From Phycisphaerales bacterium (lineage in GTDB: Bacteria > Planctomycetota > Phycisphaerae > SM23-33): 37,599 nucleotides of DNA. Below, in pieces: positions 8,078-16,437 of this stretch; position 1 is the stretch's first letter; each line of letters starts with the position of its first letter. Made by a program: the position numbers and the translations under genes. The notes beneath the pieces were generated by a model, which saw nothing but the letters and a program-made list of their open reading frames with translations, had not been told where the DNA came from and did no database searches. Location: the NCBI GenBank assembly GCA_018644725.1, contig JABGPZ010000074.1, forward strand, positions 1 to 37,599, given 5' to 3'.

Positions 8078-8106
8078 AAAATAGGCGATTTGAGAAAGAT
8101 TGTCAA
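8078..8106 (-). promoter_or_regulatory. Strong promoter of the alcohol dehydrogenase operon
   Basis: Minus-strand TTGACA (8101-8106), 17-nt spacer, TATTTT (8078-8083). Predicted leader of about 18-20 nt ending in AAGGAG and the ATG at 8054. Confidence 0.7.
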
Positions 8107-8235
8107 TTTCCAAAAATGGATGTAATAAACCGGTCCCGATTACGATAGTATTTATAGACAGAAATGCGATTGAATGCCCGTAGCCGTTTCGCTGGGCGAT
8201 GCGGCTGTAGGTGTGTATTCCACCAGGAGACCGAT

Positions 8236-10200
8236 ATGATGAAGCGACGTGATTTTCTTCGCAGCGTAGGCGTAGCGACCGTGGCCGTTGGTGCCGCGGG
8301 TGCTTTGCGTGCCGAATCCAAGCAGAACCCCTTTGCCGCCGAAGGCAAAGAACGCCCGAACATTCTCTTCCTGTTCACCGACGACCAGTGCTTCCGCACG
8401 ATTGGCTCGCTGAACAACAAGGAAGTCAAGACGCCGAATATCGACCGCCTCGTCAAGCGCGGCACGACGTTCACGCACTGTTTCAACCAGGGCAGCTTCT
8501 CGGGCGCGGTCTGCCTCTGCAGCCGTGCGATGGTCCAGACCGGCCGCTATCTCTGGCAGACCACCGGCGGCGATTGCAAGGGCTTGCCGCTCTGGGGCGA
8601 GACGATGGGTAAGGCCGGCTACGAAACGTTCATGACCGGCAAATGGCACAACGGCGAAGATGCCCACGCGCGCAGCTTCAAACACAAAGGCGACCTCGGT
8701 GGTGGAATGTACCAAAGCCGACCGCCCAAGGACAGCAATGCGAACCCCTATAGCCGTGACAAGCAGGGCGATGCCCCCGGCGCGAAAAATAAGTGGACGC
8801 CGTGGGACCCTGCCTTTACGGGCCACTGGCTCAAGCGCGACGGCAAGGTGATCCACTCCTCTGATCTGTGGGGCAACGAGTCGCTGGAGTTTCTCAATAC
8901 GGTTGGCACGAAATCGGACAACCCGTTCATGATGTATGTCGCATTCCACGCGCCGCACGATCCGCGCCAGGCCCCCAAGGAATATGTCGACATGTATCCG
9001 CAGAAGGATGTGAACGTTCCGTCGAACTATGCGCCGGAACACCCCTTCGATCAGGGCGACCACAAGCTTCGCGACGAAAGGCTCGCGCCGTTCCCGCGCA
9101 GCAAGGAATGTGTCCAGCTGCACCGCCAGGAATATTACGCGATCATCACCCACGCCGACAAACAGATCGGTCGCATCCTCGACGCGCTGGACAAGTCCGG
9201 CAAGGCCGACAACACGATCATTATCTTCTCGGCCGACCACGGCCTCGCCGTCGGCGAGCATGGCCTGATGGGCAAGCAGAACATGTACGACCACTCGGTC
9301 CGTATGCCGTTTATCATCGCCGGGCCGGGCATCGAGAAGGATGTAAGAAATTCTGCGATGATCTATATGCAGAGCATCTTCGCCACGACGTGCGAAATGA
9401 CGGGTGTCAAGGCGCCCGACGGGTTGCAGTTCCCCTCGCTCGTGCCGTTGCTGACGGGCGAAAAGACGAAACTCTATGACGACGTGTATGGCGCGTACAA
9501 GACTCTGCAGCGCATGGTTCGCACCGAGCAGTACAAGCTGATTCGCTATCCGCATGCGAAGGAAGTTCAGCTGTTCGACATCGCGGCCGACCCGTTCGAA
9601 ACCAAGGACCTTGCCGAGGATCCCAAGTTTGCCGCCACCGTGGCCGACATGGACAAGCGCCTCGTGAAGTGGATGAAACTCACTGGCGACAATCAATTTG
9701 TCAGCAATGACGATCCGACGAATCTGGTTCCCCGCAAAGCGGGCAAGGCCCCCAAGAAGACCAAGGCGAAAAACAAATCCAACAAATCCAACAAATCCAG
9801 CAAGCCCAACAAGTCCGCTGGTCAGATTGTTTGCAGCCCGGATGCGGCGACTTGCACGGGCATGACCTATCAGCGCGACAAGAGCAACATCGGCGCCTGG
9901 AAAGACCCCAAGGGGACGGCTGTTTGGACGATTACTGTTCCCGAGACGGGCAACTACACCGTGACGCTTAACTACGGCGCGGGGTCGGCTGGTCGCGGAT
10001 TCGTTATCACGGCGGGTGATGCCAGCGTCGACGGCGTGACCGTCAAGACCGGCAAGAGCATGCGCAATCCCAAGGCCGTCAAGCTCGGGACGCTCGAGCT
10101 CGTCAAAGGCAAGCAGACGCTTACCCTCTCGGCCAAGCCGTTCAAGGATGGCGCGATTATGAACATCTACGGCGTGACGCTTACGCCTGTGAAGAAATAG
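8236..10200 (+). CDS. Tat-exported sulfatase (S1 family) with C-terminal beta-sandwich
   Basis: A 654-residue exported sulfatase predicted to remove sulfate esters from an extracellular glycan or small molecule. Residues 1-26 are a twin-arginine signal (KRRDFLRS). The alkaline-phosphatase-superfamily core has PNILFLFTDDQ (metal-binding Asp pair) and FSADHGLAVGEHGLMGKQ. The formylglycine motif CxPSR appears as C93-L-C95-S96-R97, with cysteine replacing proline. A linker rich in repeated NKS (around 510-535) joins a domain of about 115 residues resembling carbohydrate-binding beta-sandwiches (GNYTVTLNYGAGSAGRGF). No maturase gene is nearby. AGGAGA precedes two adjacent ATGs (8236 and 8239); either could be used. 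A terminator follows. Confidence 0.93.
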   Translation: MMKRRDFLRSVGVATVAVGAAGALRAESKQNPFAAEGKERPNILFLFTDDQCFRTIGSLNNKEVKTPNIDRLVKRGTTFTHCFNQGSFSGAVCLCSRAMVQTGRYLWQTTGGDCKGLPLWGETMGKAGYETFMTGKWHNGEDAHARSFKHKGDLGGGMYQSRPPKDSNANPYSRDKQGDAPGAKNKWTPWDPAFTGHWLKRDGKVIHSSDLWGNESLEFLNTVGTKSDNPFMMYVAFHAPHDPRQAPKEYVDMYPQKDVNVPSNYAPEHPFDQGDHKLRDERLAPFPRSKECVQLHRQEYYAIITHADKQIGRILDALDKSGKADNTIIIFSADHGLAVGEHGLMGKQNMYDHSVRMPFIIAGPGIEKDVRNSAMIYMQSIFATTCEMTGVKAPDGLQFPSLVPLLTGEKTKLYDDVYGAYKTLQRMVRTEQYKLIRYPHAKEVQLFDIAADPFETKDLAEDPKFAATVADMDKRLVKWMKLTGDNQFVSNDDPTNLVPRKAGKAPKKTKAKNKSNKSNKSSKPNKSAGQIVCSPDAATCTGMTYQRDKSNIGAWKDPKGTAVWTITVPETGNYTVTLNYGAGSAGRGFVITAGDASVDGVTVKTGKSMRNPKAVKLGTLELVKGKQTLTLSAKPFKDGAIMNIYGVTLTPVKK

Positions 10201-10215
10201 CATTATGGCACTCTG

Positions 10216-10249
10216 GCCCACCCCGGTTTGCGCCGAGGTGGGCTTTTTT
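10216..10249 (+). terminator. Intrinsic terminator after the sulfatase
   Basis: Stem GCCCACC/GGTGGGC, with partial further pairing inside, followed by TTTTTT. Confidence 0.88.
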
Positions 10250-10282
10250 GTGCCCAAGCGCGCCGAGTAGCGATATTCGACA

Positions 10283-10311
10283 CTGGACCATGCGCGAAAA
10301 ATGAATATAAT
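10283..10311 (+). promoter_or_regulatory. Putative promoter of the dCMP deaminase-leuD pair
   Basis: Consensus TATAAT at 10306-10311; the best -35 at a 17-nt spacing, CTGGAC (10283-10288), is weak. Confidence 0.45.
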
Positions 10312-10383
10312 AGGGCGACTGATGTTGCGCCTGCCGCAGCACCTGCATGTTCCATTGCGATCGATTCCATTTTGGAGACCACC

Positions 10384-10938
10384 ATGACCCATCCCGATCC
10401 TGTCCGTCCTGATGCGACTTGCCCTGAGGGGCAAGAAGAGTATATTCGCCCGACATGGGACGAGTATTTCATGGACGTGGCCAACACCATTGCCCGTCGC
10501 GCGACGTGCAATCGTGGCCGTAGCGGATGCGTGGTTGCGCGAGATCGCCAATTGCTGGTGACGGGATATGTCGGCTCGCCGCCTGGGCTGCCGCATTGCG
10601 ATGACGCGGGACATCAATTCAAGAAAGTGATTCACGAAGACGGAAAAATCACGCAGCACTGCGTTCGGACGATTCACGCCGAGCAAAACGCGATCTGCCA
10701 GGCCGCCAAGCTGGGCATTTCGCTCGCGGGCGCGACGCTCTATTGCCGCATGACTCCGTGCCGCACCTGTGCGATGCTGATTCTGGGCTGCGGGATTTCG
10801 CGCGTGGTTTGCGAACGACGCTATCACGCCGGCAGCGAATCGGAAGCCATGTTCGCCGAAGCGGGCTTGGAACTGAACTATGTCCACGATGAAATTCAAA
10901 CCTACCACGGGCAAACCATCGAGCCCGCAACCGAATAA
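10384..10938 (+). CDS. dCMP deaminase family protein (ComEB-like)
   Basis: A 184-residue zinc-dependent cytidine/deoxycytidylate deaminase. The catalytic motifs are HAE in RTIHAEQNAI and PCxxC in MTPCRTCAM. The extra conserved elements SGCVVARD and GYVGSPPGLPHC are characteristic of dCMP deaminases, which make dUMP for thymidylate synthesis. Free-standing bacterial versions are typically 140-190 residues. The ATG at 10384 is chosen because GGAGA lies five bases upstream; the longer open frame to 10228 overlaps the sulfatase terminator. leuD starts 10 bases after its stop, so the two are probably co-transcribed despite unrelated roles. A competence (ComEB) or other nucleotide role cannot be excluded. 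Confidence 0.88.
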   Translation: MTHPDPVRPDATCPEGQEEYIRPTWDEYFMDVANTIARRATCNRGRSGCVVARDRQLLVTGYVGSPPGLPHCDDAGHQFKKVIHEDGKITQHCVRTIHAEQNAICQAAKLGISLAGATLYCRMTPCRTCAMLILGCGISRVVCERRYHAGSESEAMFAEAGLELNYVHDEIQTYHGQTIEPATE

Positions 10939-10948
10939 GGAACACCAC

Positions 10949-11506
10949 ATGGAAACCAAACTCACCGGCCGAGTCTTTGTTCTCGGCGACGACATCGACA
11001 CCGATCAAATCATTCCCGCTGAATTTCTCAGCTACAATCCGTCCGTCCCCGAAGAGCGCAAGCAATTCGGACGCTATGCACTGTGCGGCGTGCCCGAAGG
11101 GCAAACGGGGCTTCCGCAGGGGGACATTCCCTTCACGGCCGAGGGGAAATATCAAAGCGAATTCTCGCTGATTGTCGCGGGGAAAAACTTCGGTTGCGGT
11201 TCGAGCCGCGAACACGCCCCGCTGGCGATCGCCGAAGCGGGATGCCAGTTCATCGTGGCGGAAAGTTATGCGCGTATTTTTTATCGCAACTGCATCAACG
11301 GGGGCTACTGTGCGCCGCTGGTGACGCCCGAAACGATCCGTGCAGAGTTTTCCACGGGTGATGAGGTCACGCTGGATATCGAGGTCAACACGCTCGTCAA
11401 CACGACTACGGGTAAATCGTTCGCCATTGATTCACTCGGCGACGCGGGAGAAATCATCTCCTCAGGCGGGATTTTCAAATACGCCCGCACCCATCAAACG
11501 GACTAG
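10949..11506 (+). CDS. leuD: 3-isopropylmalate dehydratase small subunit (LeuD/HacB family)
   Basis: A 185-residue aconitase-type swivel domain. Family marks are GDDIDTDQIIPAEFLSY at the start, GKNFGCGSSREHAP in the middle and ARIFYRNCINGG after it. The small subunit pairs with an Fe-S large subunit (LeuC) to isomerise isopropylmalate in leucine synthesis. The short N-terminus resembles the LeuD2/HacB branch, which also includes homoaconitase and methylmalate-type enzymes, so the exact substrate is uncertain. No leuC is in the window; it would have to be encoded elsewhere. AAGGA overlapping the upstream stop precedes the ATG at 10949. It converges on the histidine kinase gene with only 12 bases between stop codons and no terminator seen. 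Confidence 0.85.
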   Translation: METKLTGRVFVLGDDIDTDQIIPAEFLSYNPSVPEERKQFGRYALCGVPEGQTGLPQGDIPFTAEGKYQSEFSLIVAGKNFGCGSSREHAPLAIAEAGCQFIVAESYARIFYRNCINGGYCAPLVTPETIRAEFSTGDEVTLDIEVNTLVNTTTGKSFAIDSLGDAGEIISSGGIFKYARTHQTD

Positions 11507-11518
11507 TACCGGGCGGAG

Positions 11519-14227
11519 CTACGCCTTGCCAGCAGCGTCGAGGACGGATCGCAGGGTTTTCAGAAGAGCATTTTTCTGATACGGTTTGTGAATCAATGTT
11601 CCGCCGAAATCGCTGGACAGGTGAACGTCACTGTAGCCGCTGGCATAGATCAGCGGCAGGCCGGGACGGATTTTTTCGATTGCGTCGGCGGCCTGTGGGC
11701 CGGTTTTCCCCGGCATGATGACGTCAAACAGAAGAAGGTCAATTTCGTCTCGGTGGTGCTGGAAGAGCTGTACGGCGTGATCCCCATTGGTCGCTTCCAG
11801 AACAGTATAGCCCGCCTTGGAAAGAATCGATGACGCGAGGCGCCGGATTTGATCGTTGTCTTCGGCGAAGAGGATGGTCTCTTTGCCGCGGAGAGATTCT
11901 CCAGAACTTTGGTGTGTGACGGGTTCGGCGAGTTTTGCGTCGGGGTGAATGGGGAGGTAGACGTGGAAGACGGTCCCCGTGTTTTCGCGGCTGAAGACTT
12001 TGATGAATCCCTCGTGGCGGCGGATGATGGCGTATGTCGTTGCCAAGCCCAGCCCCGTGCCCTTGCCGACATCTTTGGTGGTGAAGAACGGTTCGAAAAT
12101 GCGCCGGGCGACTTCGTCGTCCATGCCGTGGCCAGTGTCGGCGACGGAGATTTCGAGATAGTTGCCTTCGCGCGCTTCGGGGATCAGGCGGGCGCCCTCG
12201 GTGTCCAGATAGAGTTCGCGCAGTGAGATTTTCAGTTGTCCGCCCTCTTCCATGGCATCTTTTGCGTTGAGGCAAAGGTTGAGCAGGACCTGTTCGATTT
12301 GCCCGGCATCGGCGAGGACCGGCGGAAGGGACGCGTCGGTGTGCGTGTTGAAGTTGATGGTCTCGGGCATGATGCGTCCGGCCATGCGGCCAATGCACTC
12401 GACGAGTTCGTTGAGATTGACTGCGGTCTGGTTCATCACGTCGCGGCTGCGCGAGAAGGTCATCAATTGGCGCACGAGAGTCATGGCGCGCTCGGAGGCT
12501 TGGAGGATTTCGTCGGCGATGCCCGGCAACTCTTCGGGTTCGAAGTCGCGCTGGAGCATTTCGGTATAGCCGACAATGATCTGAAGGAGGTTGTTGAAGT
12601 CGTGGCTGATTCCGCCGGCGAGTTTACCCACCGCCTCCATTTTCTGGGACTGGATCAGGCGCGTTTCCATTTCCAGACGTTCGAGTTCGCTGGTTTTTCG
12701 TTGGTGGATGTCTTGGAGGGTTCCGACGATGCGGCCGGGGGTGCCTTCGACATGCTCGGCAATTCGCCCGCGCCCATTGACCCACAGCCAATGTCCGCAC
12801 GCGCGGCGGATGCGGAATTCGCTACTGTAATATTCCTTGCGATTTCCGATGAGGTCGCGCATGTCCCGCAGAAGTTCCAGGCGATCCTCGGGGTGGATGT
12901 GATCGAGAATGGACCGCATGGTCAGGGGAGATTGCGGGAGTTGGAGCATTTCGGCGATGTGGGAATCGAAAAGGACCTGGTCGCTCTGGAGGACCCAATC
13001 CCATGTGCCGAGGTGCGCCGCGTCGAGGGCGAATTGCAGCCGTTCTTCACTTTCGTAGAGCTGGCCTTGGCTTTCTACGAGGTTGGCTTCACGGCGGGCA
13101 ATTTCTTCGCCCATGAGGTTGATGTTCTGGGCGATGGTGGTGATTTCGTCTTCGCCGCCGATGTCGATGTGGGTCGTATAGTTGCCTTGGGCAATGTTGG
13201 CGAGATTGGCGTTGATGGCAGAGATGCGTCGGAAGATGTTCTCCAGGCGTGGCGAGAGCAGCATGAGTGACAGCATGACCGTCATGCAGATTGCGATGGC
13301 GAGGTAGAGTAGCAGGCTGCTGGTATATTCTTCGACGGCGGCGTTGTTCAGGGTCAATTTCAGCAGGACCGGATTGGCATTGCTGAGCGTTGTAGACGAG
13401 GGGGCGGGGGAGACGGGGCGACTGTGATAGAGGATGGTTTTTTCGCCCACAGTGTATGTGTAAGTTCCCCGGTTGGCACGGAGAGAGTCATACAAACCCT
13501 CTGGGAGTTCTACTCGTTTCCCGAAATCCCGAAAGCTTCGGCCGGTGGTTTTGTCGGGAGAAAGGCCCATGAAGTCGGCCGAGCCCACGGGCTGAAAGGC
13601 CTGCTCAAAATTGAGGGCGGGGAGCATAAACAGTTCGCGGAACCGCATTTCTCCATGTTCTTTAGAGATATAGGCTCGCACGTCAATGGCCGTTTCGATG
13701 AGGTAGCTGCTTCCGATGGGACTGTAGTAAAAATATTTGTATAGGCCAGAACCCGTAGAGGAGAATCGTGCGGTGGTGGAAAGGCATTGGCCTCGCCCAT
13801 ACAGCTCGGAGGTCAGCTTGGTAAAACCGGGACACACTTCGCGAAGGTTGTTGTTCCGTTCTGACTCGAGGGTCGTATTGGTTACAACCCCGTCGCGATT
13901 GATAATGAAAATATGGTCGAGGCCCTTGTCGGCGGCAAGTTCGGCGAGTTCGCTGGCGGACATGGTGCTGGCGATTTCGTATGTGTCGAGGATTTGGGAC
14001 AGGTCGCGGGTCGCGGGGATCCCGATTTCGTCAATTTCTTTTTCAAAGGTGGCCAGTGCCGATTCCAGCTGGCGCAGGGTGGTCTGCCCTTGACGAAGAA
14101 TCCCCTTTTGTTGAACGTTCCAGAGGTCGGAGACCGCATACCAAGAATACCAGCCTGTGACCATGGCGATGATGGTACAGCTGATGAGCAGGCTAACGAT
14201 GAGGTTGAAAATGAATTGGTTCTTCAT
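11519..14227 (-). CDS. Membrane-bound hybrid sensor histidine kinase
   Basis: A 902-residue kinase. A first membrane helix (about 8-30) and a second (about 304-325) bracket a 270-residue extracytoplasmic sensor region, possibly Cache-like. Then come HAMP (about 326-380), PAS (about 395-515), HisKA with H542 in GGISHDFNN, and HATPase (N-box NLCLNAKDAM, G-boxes DTGHGMDD and GKGTGLGLAT). A receiver domain (about 785-898) follows with D835 in FDVIMPGKTG and K881. The arrangement matches PAS hybrid kinases in which the C-terminal receiver passes or modulates the phosphate signal. No separate response regulator or output domain adjoins it, so it is an orphan. Its ligand is unknown. It has its own promoter, and a Shine-Dalgarno sequence is not clear. 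Confidence 0.93.
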   Translation of the reverse strand: MKNQFIFNLIVSLLISCTIIAMVTGWYSWYAVSDLWNVQQKGILRQGQTTLRQLESALATFEKEIDEIGIPATRDLSQILDTYEIASTMSASELAELAADKGLDHIFIINRDGVVTNTTLESERNNNLREVCPGFTKLTSELYGRGQCLSTTARFSSTGSGLYKYFYYSPIGSSYLIETAIDVRAYISKEHGEMRFRELFMLPALNFEQAFQPVGSADFMGLSPDKTTGRSFRDFGKRVELPEGLYDSLRANRGTYTYTVGEKTILYHSRPVSPAPSSTTLSNANPVLLKLTLNNAAVEEYTSSLLLYLAIAICMTVMLSLMLLSPRLENIFRRISAINANLANIAQGNYTTHIDIGGEDEITTIAQNINLMGEEIARREANLVESQGQLYESEERLQFALDAAHLGTWDWVLQSDQVLFDSHIAEMLQLPQSPLTMRSILDHIHPEDRLELLRDMRDLIGNRKEYYSSEFRIRRACGHWLWVNGRGRIAEHVEGTPGRIVGTLQDIHQRKTSELERLEMETRLIQSQKMEAVGKLAGGISHDFNNLLQIIVGYTEMLQRDFEPEELPGIADEILQASERAMTLVRQLMTFSRSRDVMNQTAVNLNELVECIGRMAGRIMPETINFNTHTDASLPPVLADAGQIEQVLLNLCLNAKDAMEEGGQLKISLRELYLDTEGARLIPEAREGNYLEISVADTGHGMDDEVARRIFEPFFTTKDVGKGTGLGLATTYAIIRRHEGFIKVFSRENTGTVFHVYLPIHPDAKLAEPVTHQSSGESLRGKETILFAEDNDQIRRLASSILSKAGYTVLEATNGDHAVQLFQHHRDEIDLLLFDVIMPGKTGPQAADAIEKIRPGLPLIYASGYSDVHLSSDFGGTLIHKPYQKNALLKTLRSVLDAAGKA

Positions 14228-14265
14228 GGCAGGCTTTCAAGGAGCCAAGTGGTGCTCGACTTTTC

Positions 14266-14293
14266 ATTGTACCCGAATTGGTCGAAAAAACAA
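14266..14293 (-). promoter_or_regulatory. Putative promoter of the hybrid kinase gene
   Basis: Minus-strand TTGTTT (14288-14293), 16-nt spacer, TACAAT (14266-14271); predicted leader of about 32 nt. Confidence 0.5.
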
Positions 14294-14310
14294 CGGTCTT
14301 CCCTGTGGAG

Positions 14311-15213
14311 TTAGCGTCCCTGCAGGAGCGAGGAGTCCAGGCCGATGTCCACGGCGGGAGCGGAATGGGTCAACGCGCCGATGCTGATCCGGTCGACGCC
14401 GCTTTCGGCCGCGGCAACCAGGGGCTCCAGCGTGATCCCGCCCGAGGCTTCCAGCTCGATGTGCGGGGCGAGTTCGTTGCGCGTCGCAACGGCCTCGGCC
14501 ATCATCGCCGGGGGCATGTTGTCGAGCATGATGATGTCGATGGGCAGCGCGAGGGCCTTGCGGAACTGATCGAGCGTATCGACCTCAATTTGGACAAATC
14601 CGCTTGCGCCGAGCAATGGGCGGACGCGCTCGATGGGTTCGCGCAATCGCTCGATGGGCTCGCCTTCTCCTTCGCCCGCGATGGTCGCGATGTGATTGTC
14701 TTTGATGAGAATCGCGTCATAGAGCCCGCGTCGGTGGTTGGTTCCGCCTCCGACCCGCACGGCATATTTTTCGATATCGCGCCAGCCGGGGGTGGTTTTG
14801 CGCGTGTCGAGAACTTTGGCAGCGGTGTGGGCGACGGCGTCGACATAGCGGTGTGTGAGTGTCGCGATGCCGCTGAGGCGCTGGAGGAAGTTCAGCGCGA
14901 CGCGCTCGGCCGCGACGATGTCTCGCGCCGGGCCAGACCATTCGGCCAGAGCGACGCCTTTGTCGCAGGACTCGCCGTCGTGGCGCAGCAGGGTAGTGGT
15001 GATCGAGTCGCTGTAGGCGGCGGCGATTTCGTTCAGCAGCTCCAGTCCGCACGCGACGAGGGGCTCTCGGGCGGTGAACACGGTGTGGGCGCAGAGCGAT
15101 TCGTCGAGGAGCATTCCTGTGACGTCGCCGACGGTGGAAAGGTCTTCGGTGCGGGCGAGTTGAAGGAGCGTGAGGAAATTGTCGCGTTCGATGTCATACA
15201 GTTCGATGGGCAT
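14311..15213 (-). CDS. nadC: Nicotinate-nucleotide diphosphorylase (carboxylating), quinolinate phosphoribosyltransferase
   Basis: A 300-residue enzyme that converts quinolinate and PRPP to nicotinate mononucleotide, CO2 and pyrophosphate in de novo NAD synthesis. Clear signatures are ERVALNFLQRLSGIAT, LDTRKTTPGWRDIEKYAV, GGGTNHRRGLYDAILIKDNH and, near the end, EASGGITL with GVDRISIGALTHSAPAVDIGLD. Length is normal for the family (about 280-300). AAGGA precedes the ATG at 15213, which lies 15 bases after the stop of the arsR-like gene at 15229-15516. The two therefore form an operon with the regulator first, suggesting that this ArsR-type protein senses NAD status or a pathway intermediate. 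nadA and nadB are not in the window. Confidence 0.96.
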   Translation of the reverse strand: MPIELYDIERDNFLTLLQLARTEDLSTVGDVTGMLLDESLCAHTVFTAREPLVACGLELLNEIAAAYSDSITTTLLRHDGESCDKGVALAEWSGPARDIVAAERVALNFLQRLSGIATLTHRYVDAVAHTAAKVLDTRKTTPGWRDIEKYAVRVGGGTNHRRGLYDAILIKDNHIATIAGEGEGEPIERLREPIERVRPLLGASGFVQIEVDTLDQFRKALALPIDIIMLDNMPPAMMAEAVATRNELAPHIELEASGGITLEPLVAAAESGVDRISIGALTHSAPAVDIGLDSSLLQGR

Positions 15214-15228
15214 GGGAGTGTCCTTGTG

Positions 15229-15516
15229 TTAGATCGCTTCGAGGCGGGCGAGGAGGGCCTTGATGCTGCGCTTGCGGCTGGGGACGATGGCGTAGTAGAT
15301 TTCCTTGCCGCTGCGGCGATTTTCGGCCAGGCCCGACATCCGCAACAGGCTCAGATGGCGACTGACGGTGGATTGGGGCAGGCGCAGGCGGCGACAGATC
15401 GCCGAGACGTTGACCTCGCGTTCGCTCGCGAGGGTATAGAGGATGCGCAGGCGAGAGGGATCGCCGAGGAGCTTGAGGGTTTGAGCGACGGTTTGGATGG
15501 TTTTGACAGAGGGCAT
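15229..15516 (-). CDS. ArsR-family winged-helix repressor, first gene of the nadC operon
   Basis: A 95-residue winged-helix protein: LKLLGDPSRLRILYTLAS, VSAICRRLRLPQSTVSRHLS (recognition helix) and SGKEIYYAIV (wing). Size and order are those of ArsR/SmtB repressors. The metal-sensing cysteine pair of ArsR (ELCVCDL) is not present: the region reads VNVSAICRRL with a single cysteine, so a non-metal ligand or a redox signal is more likely. The ATG at 15516 is chosen over a longer frame because AAAGGA lies upstream and the promoter -10 falls inside the longer frame. The promoter is overlapped by a palindrome typical of autorepressed ArsR genes. Its coupling with nadC is the best clue to function. 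Confidence 0.85.
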   Translation of the reverse strand: MPSVKTIQTVAQTLKLLGDPSRLRILYTLASEREVNVSAICRRLRLPQSTVSRHLSLLRMSGLAENRRSGKEIYYAIVPSRKRSIKALLARLEAI

Positions 15517-15527
15517 GGGGGTCCTTT

Positions 15528-15570
15528 CATATCTACATTTGAGTATATGTTTTCCGTCGGGCAATGTAAA
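15528..15570 (-). promoter_or_regulatory. Promoter and overlapping operator of arsR-nadC
   Basis: Minus-strand TTTACA (15565-15570), exact 17-nt spacer, TATACT (15542-15547). An imperfect inverted repeat with CATAT (15528-15532) and ATATG (15545-15549) ends covers the -10 and the start site, as expected for a repressor site. Confidence 0.65.
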
Positions 15571-15590
15571 GGGGACTTTCAGAAATTGGC

Positions 15591-15619
15591 TTGCAACCGG
15601 CAGAGTTTTGCGAGACAAT
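15591..15619 (+). promoter_or_regulatory. Putative promoter of the gene at 15648
   Basis: TTGCAA (15591-15596), 17-nt spacer, GACAAT (15614-15619), then a GGAGG ribosome-binding site and the ATG at 15648. It is back-to-back with the arsR promoter. Confidence 0.5.
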
Positions 15620-15647
15620 CAGGTATCAAATAACCTGGAGGAAATTG

Positions 15648-16424
15648 ATGTCCAAGAAGAAGAAATCCAAAGTCAAACTCATCTCTCTCGTCGTCTTGCT
15701 TATCCTGTTGGGCTCCTTGGGGGTGGCGTTTTTGCTCGCGAGTATGCCTCCGGAAGAGTACAACCCATTTTTGCTGGACGACGCCGGGCAGGAACTCGCC
15801 GCCAATCGCTGCGCGACGCAGGTCCTTGCGCTGGCGAGTGAGTTCGAAAAGGTCGAGCCCATCCAGCATGTGATCACCGAAAAGGACATGAATCAGTATC
15901 TCGCGTCGCTGGTCCAGATCGCCATTTTTGCCCAAGGCGAGAAGGGGATGGCCACGGAATCTCCCCGCGTTGCCCAGGCCATGGAAAAGGCTGGCATCCG
16001 CGGGCCAATGGTGAAGTTCCGCGACGACGGCACGATCACGTTTATGGCTCAGTCGGACTCGACGCGGAAGATTATTTCCCTCGACCTGCATTTGCGCGTC
16101 AACGACAAGCGCGAGCTGTTCGTCACGCTTACCGGTGCCCGCATCGGCCGACTGCCGCTCCCGGTGGGACTGCTTACGGGCGCGGTCAAAGCGCTCCAAG
16201 GCACGCTGGGCAAACCCGCAGAACGAGCTGCCGGCGACAAGATTGACGCGTCGGAAGTGGTTTCGACATTGATCCGCGCCATCGACGACGAACCCCTCGA
16301 TACAACGATCACCCTCAGCCGGAAAAAGCCCAAGGCGCTCGACCGGCTGGAGATGCGCGATGGCACACTGACATTGTACTTTGTCCCTGTCAAGGCCGAA
16401 AAGAAGTCCGAAAAACCGCTTTAA
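15648..16424 (+). CDS. Single-pass membrane-anchored protein of unknown function
   Basis: A 258-residue protein with a lysine-rich start (KKKKSKVK), one membrane helix (LISLVVLLILLGSLGVAFLL, about 10-30) and a 225-residue domain probably outside the cytoplasm. The middle contains alternating hydrophobic strands (RKIISLDLHLRVNDKRELFV, TLTGARIGRLPLPVGLLTG). This pattern loosely recalls YpmS/DUF2140-type lipid-handling beta domains, but the likeness is weak. The C-terminus is again lysine-rich. GGAGG and spacing fix the start at 15648; an in-frame extension to 15591 overlaps the promoter. It is convergent with the small membrane protein at 16438-16833 with only 13 bases between, and no terminator is seen. 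No function is claimed. Confidence 0.7.
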   Translation: MSKKKKSKVKLISLVVLLILLGSLGVAFLLASMPPEEYNPFLLDDAGQELAANRCATQVLALASEFEKVEPIQHVITEKDMNQYLASLVQIAIFAQGEKGMATESPRVAQAMEKAGIRGPMVKFRDDGTITFMAQSDSTRKIISLDLHLRVNDKRELFVTLTGARIGRLPLPVGLLTGAVKALQGTLGKPAERAAGDKIDASEVVSTLIRAIDDEPLDTTITLSRKKPKALDRLEMRDGTLTLYFVPVKAEKKSEKPL

Positions 16425-16437
16425 TATAGACGCGGCG

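Noticed and set aside
8055-8235. A strong promoter for the sulfatase
   Set aside because: Several AT-rich hexamers exist (for example TTGTCA-17-TAATAA), but the -10 match is poor and none stands out.
8152-11001. A 949-residue open frame on the minus strand across the sulfatase, dCMP deaminase and leuD
   Set aside because: Crosses three well-supported genes and a terminator on the other strand; low-complexity composition and no family signature.
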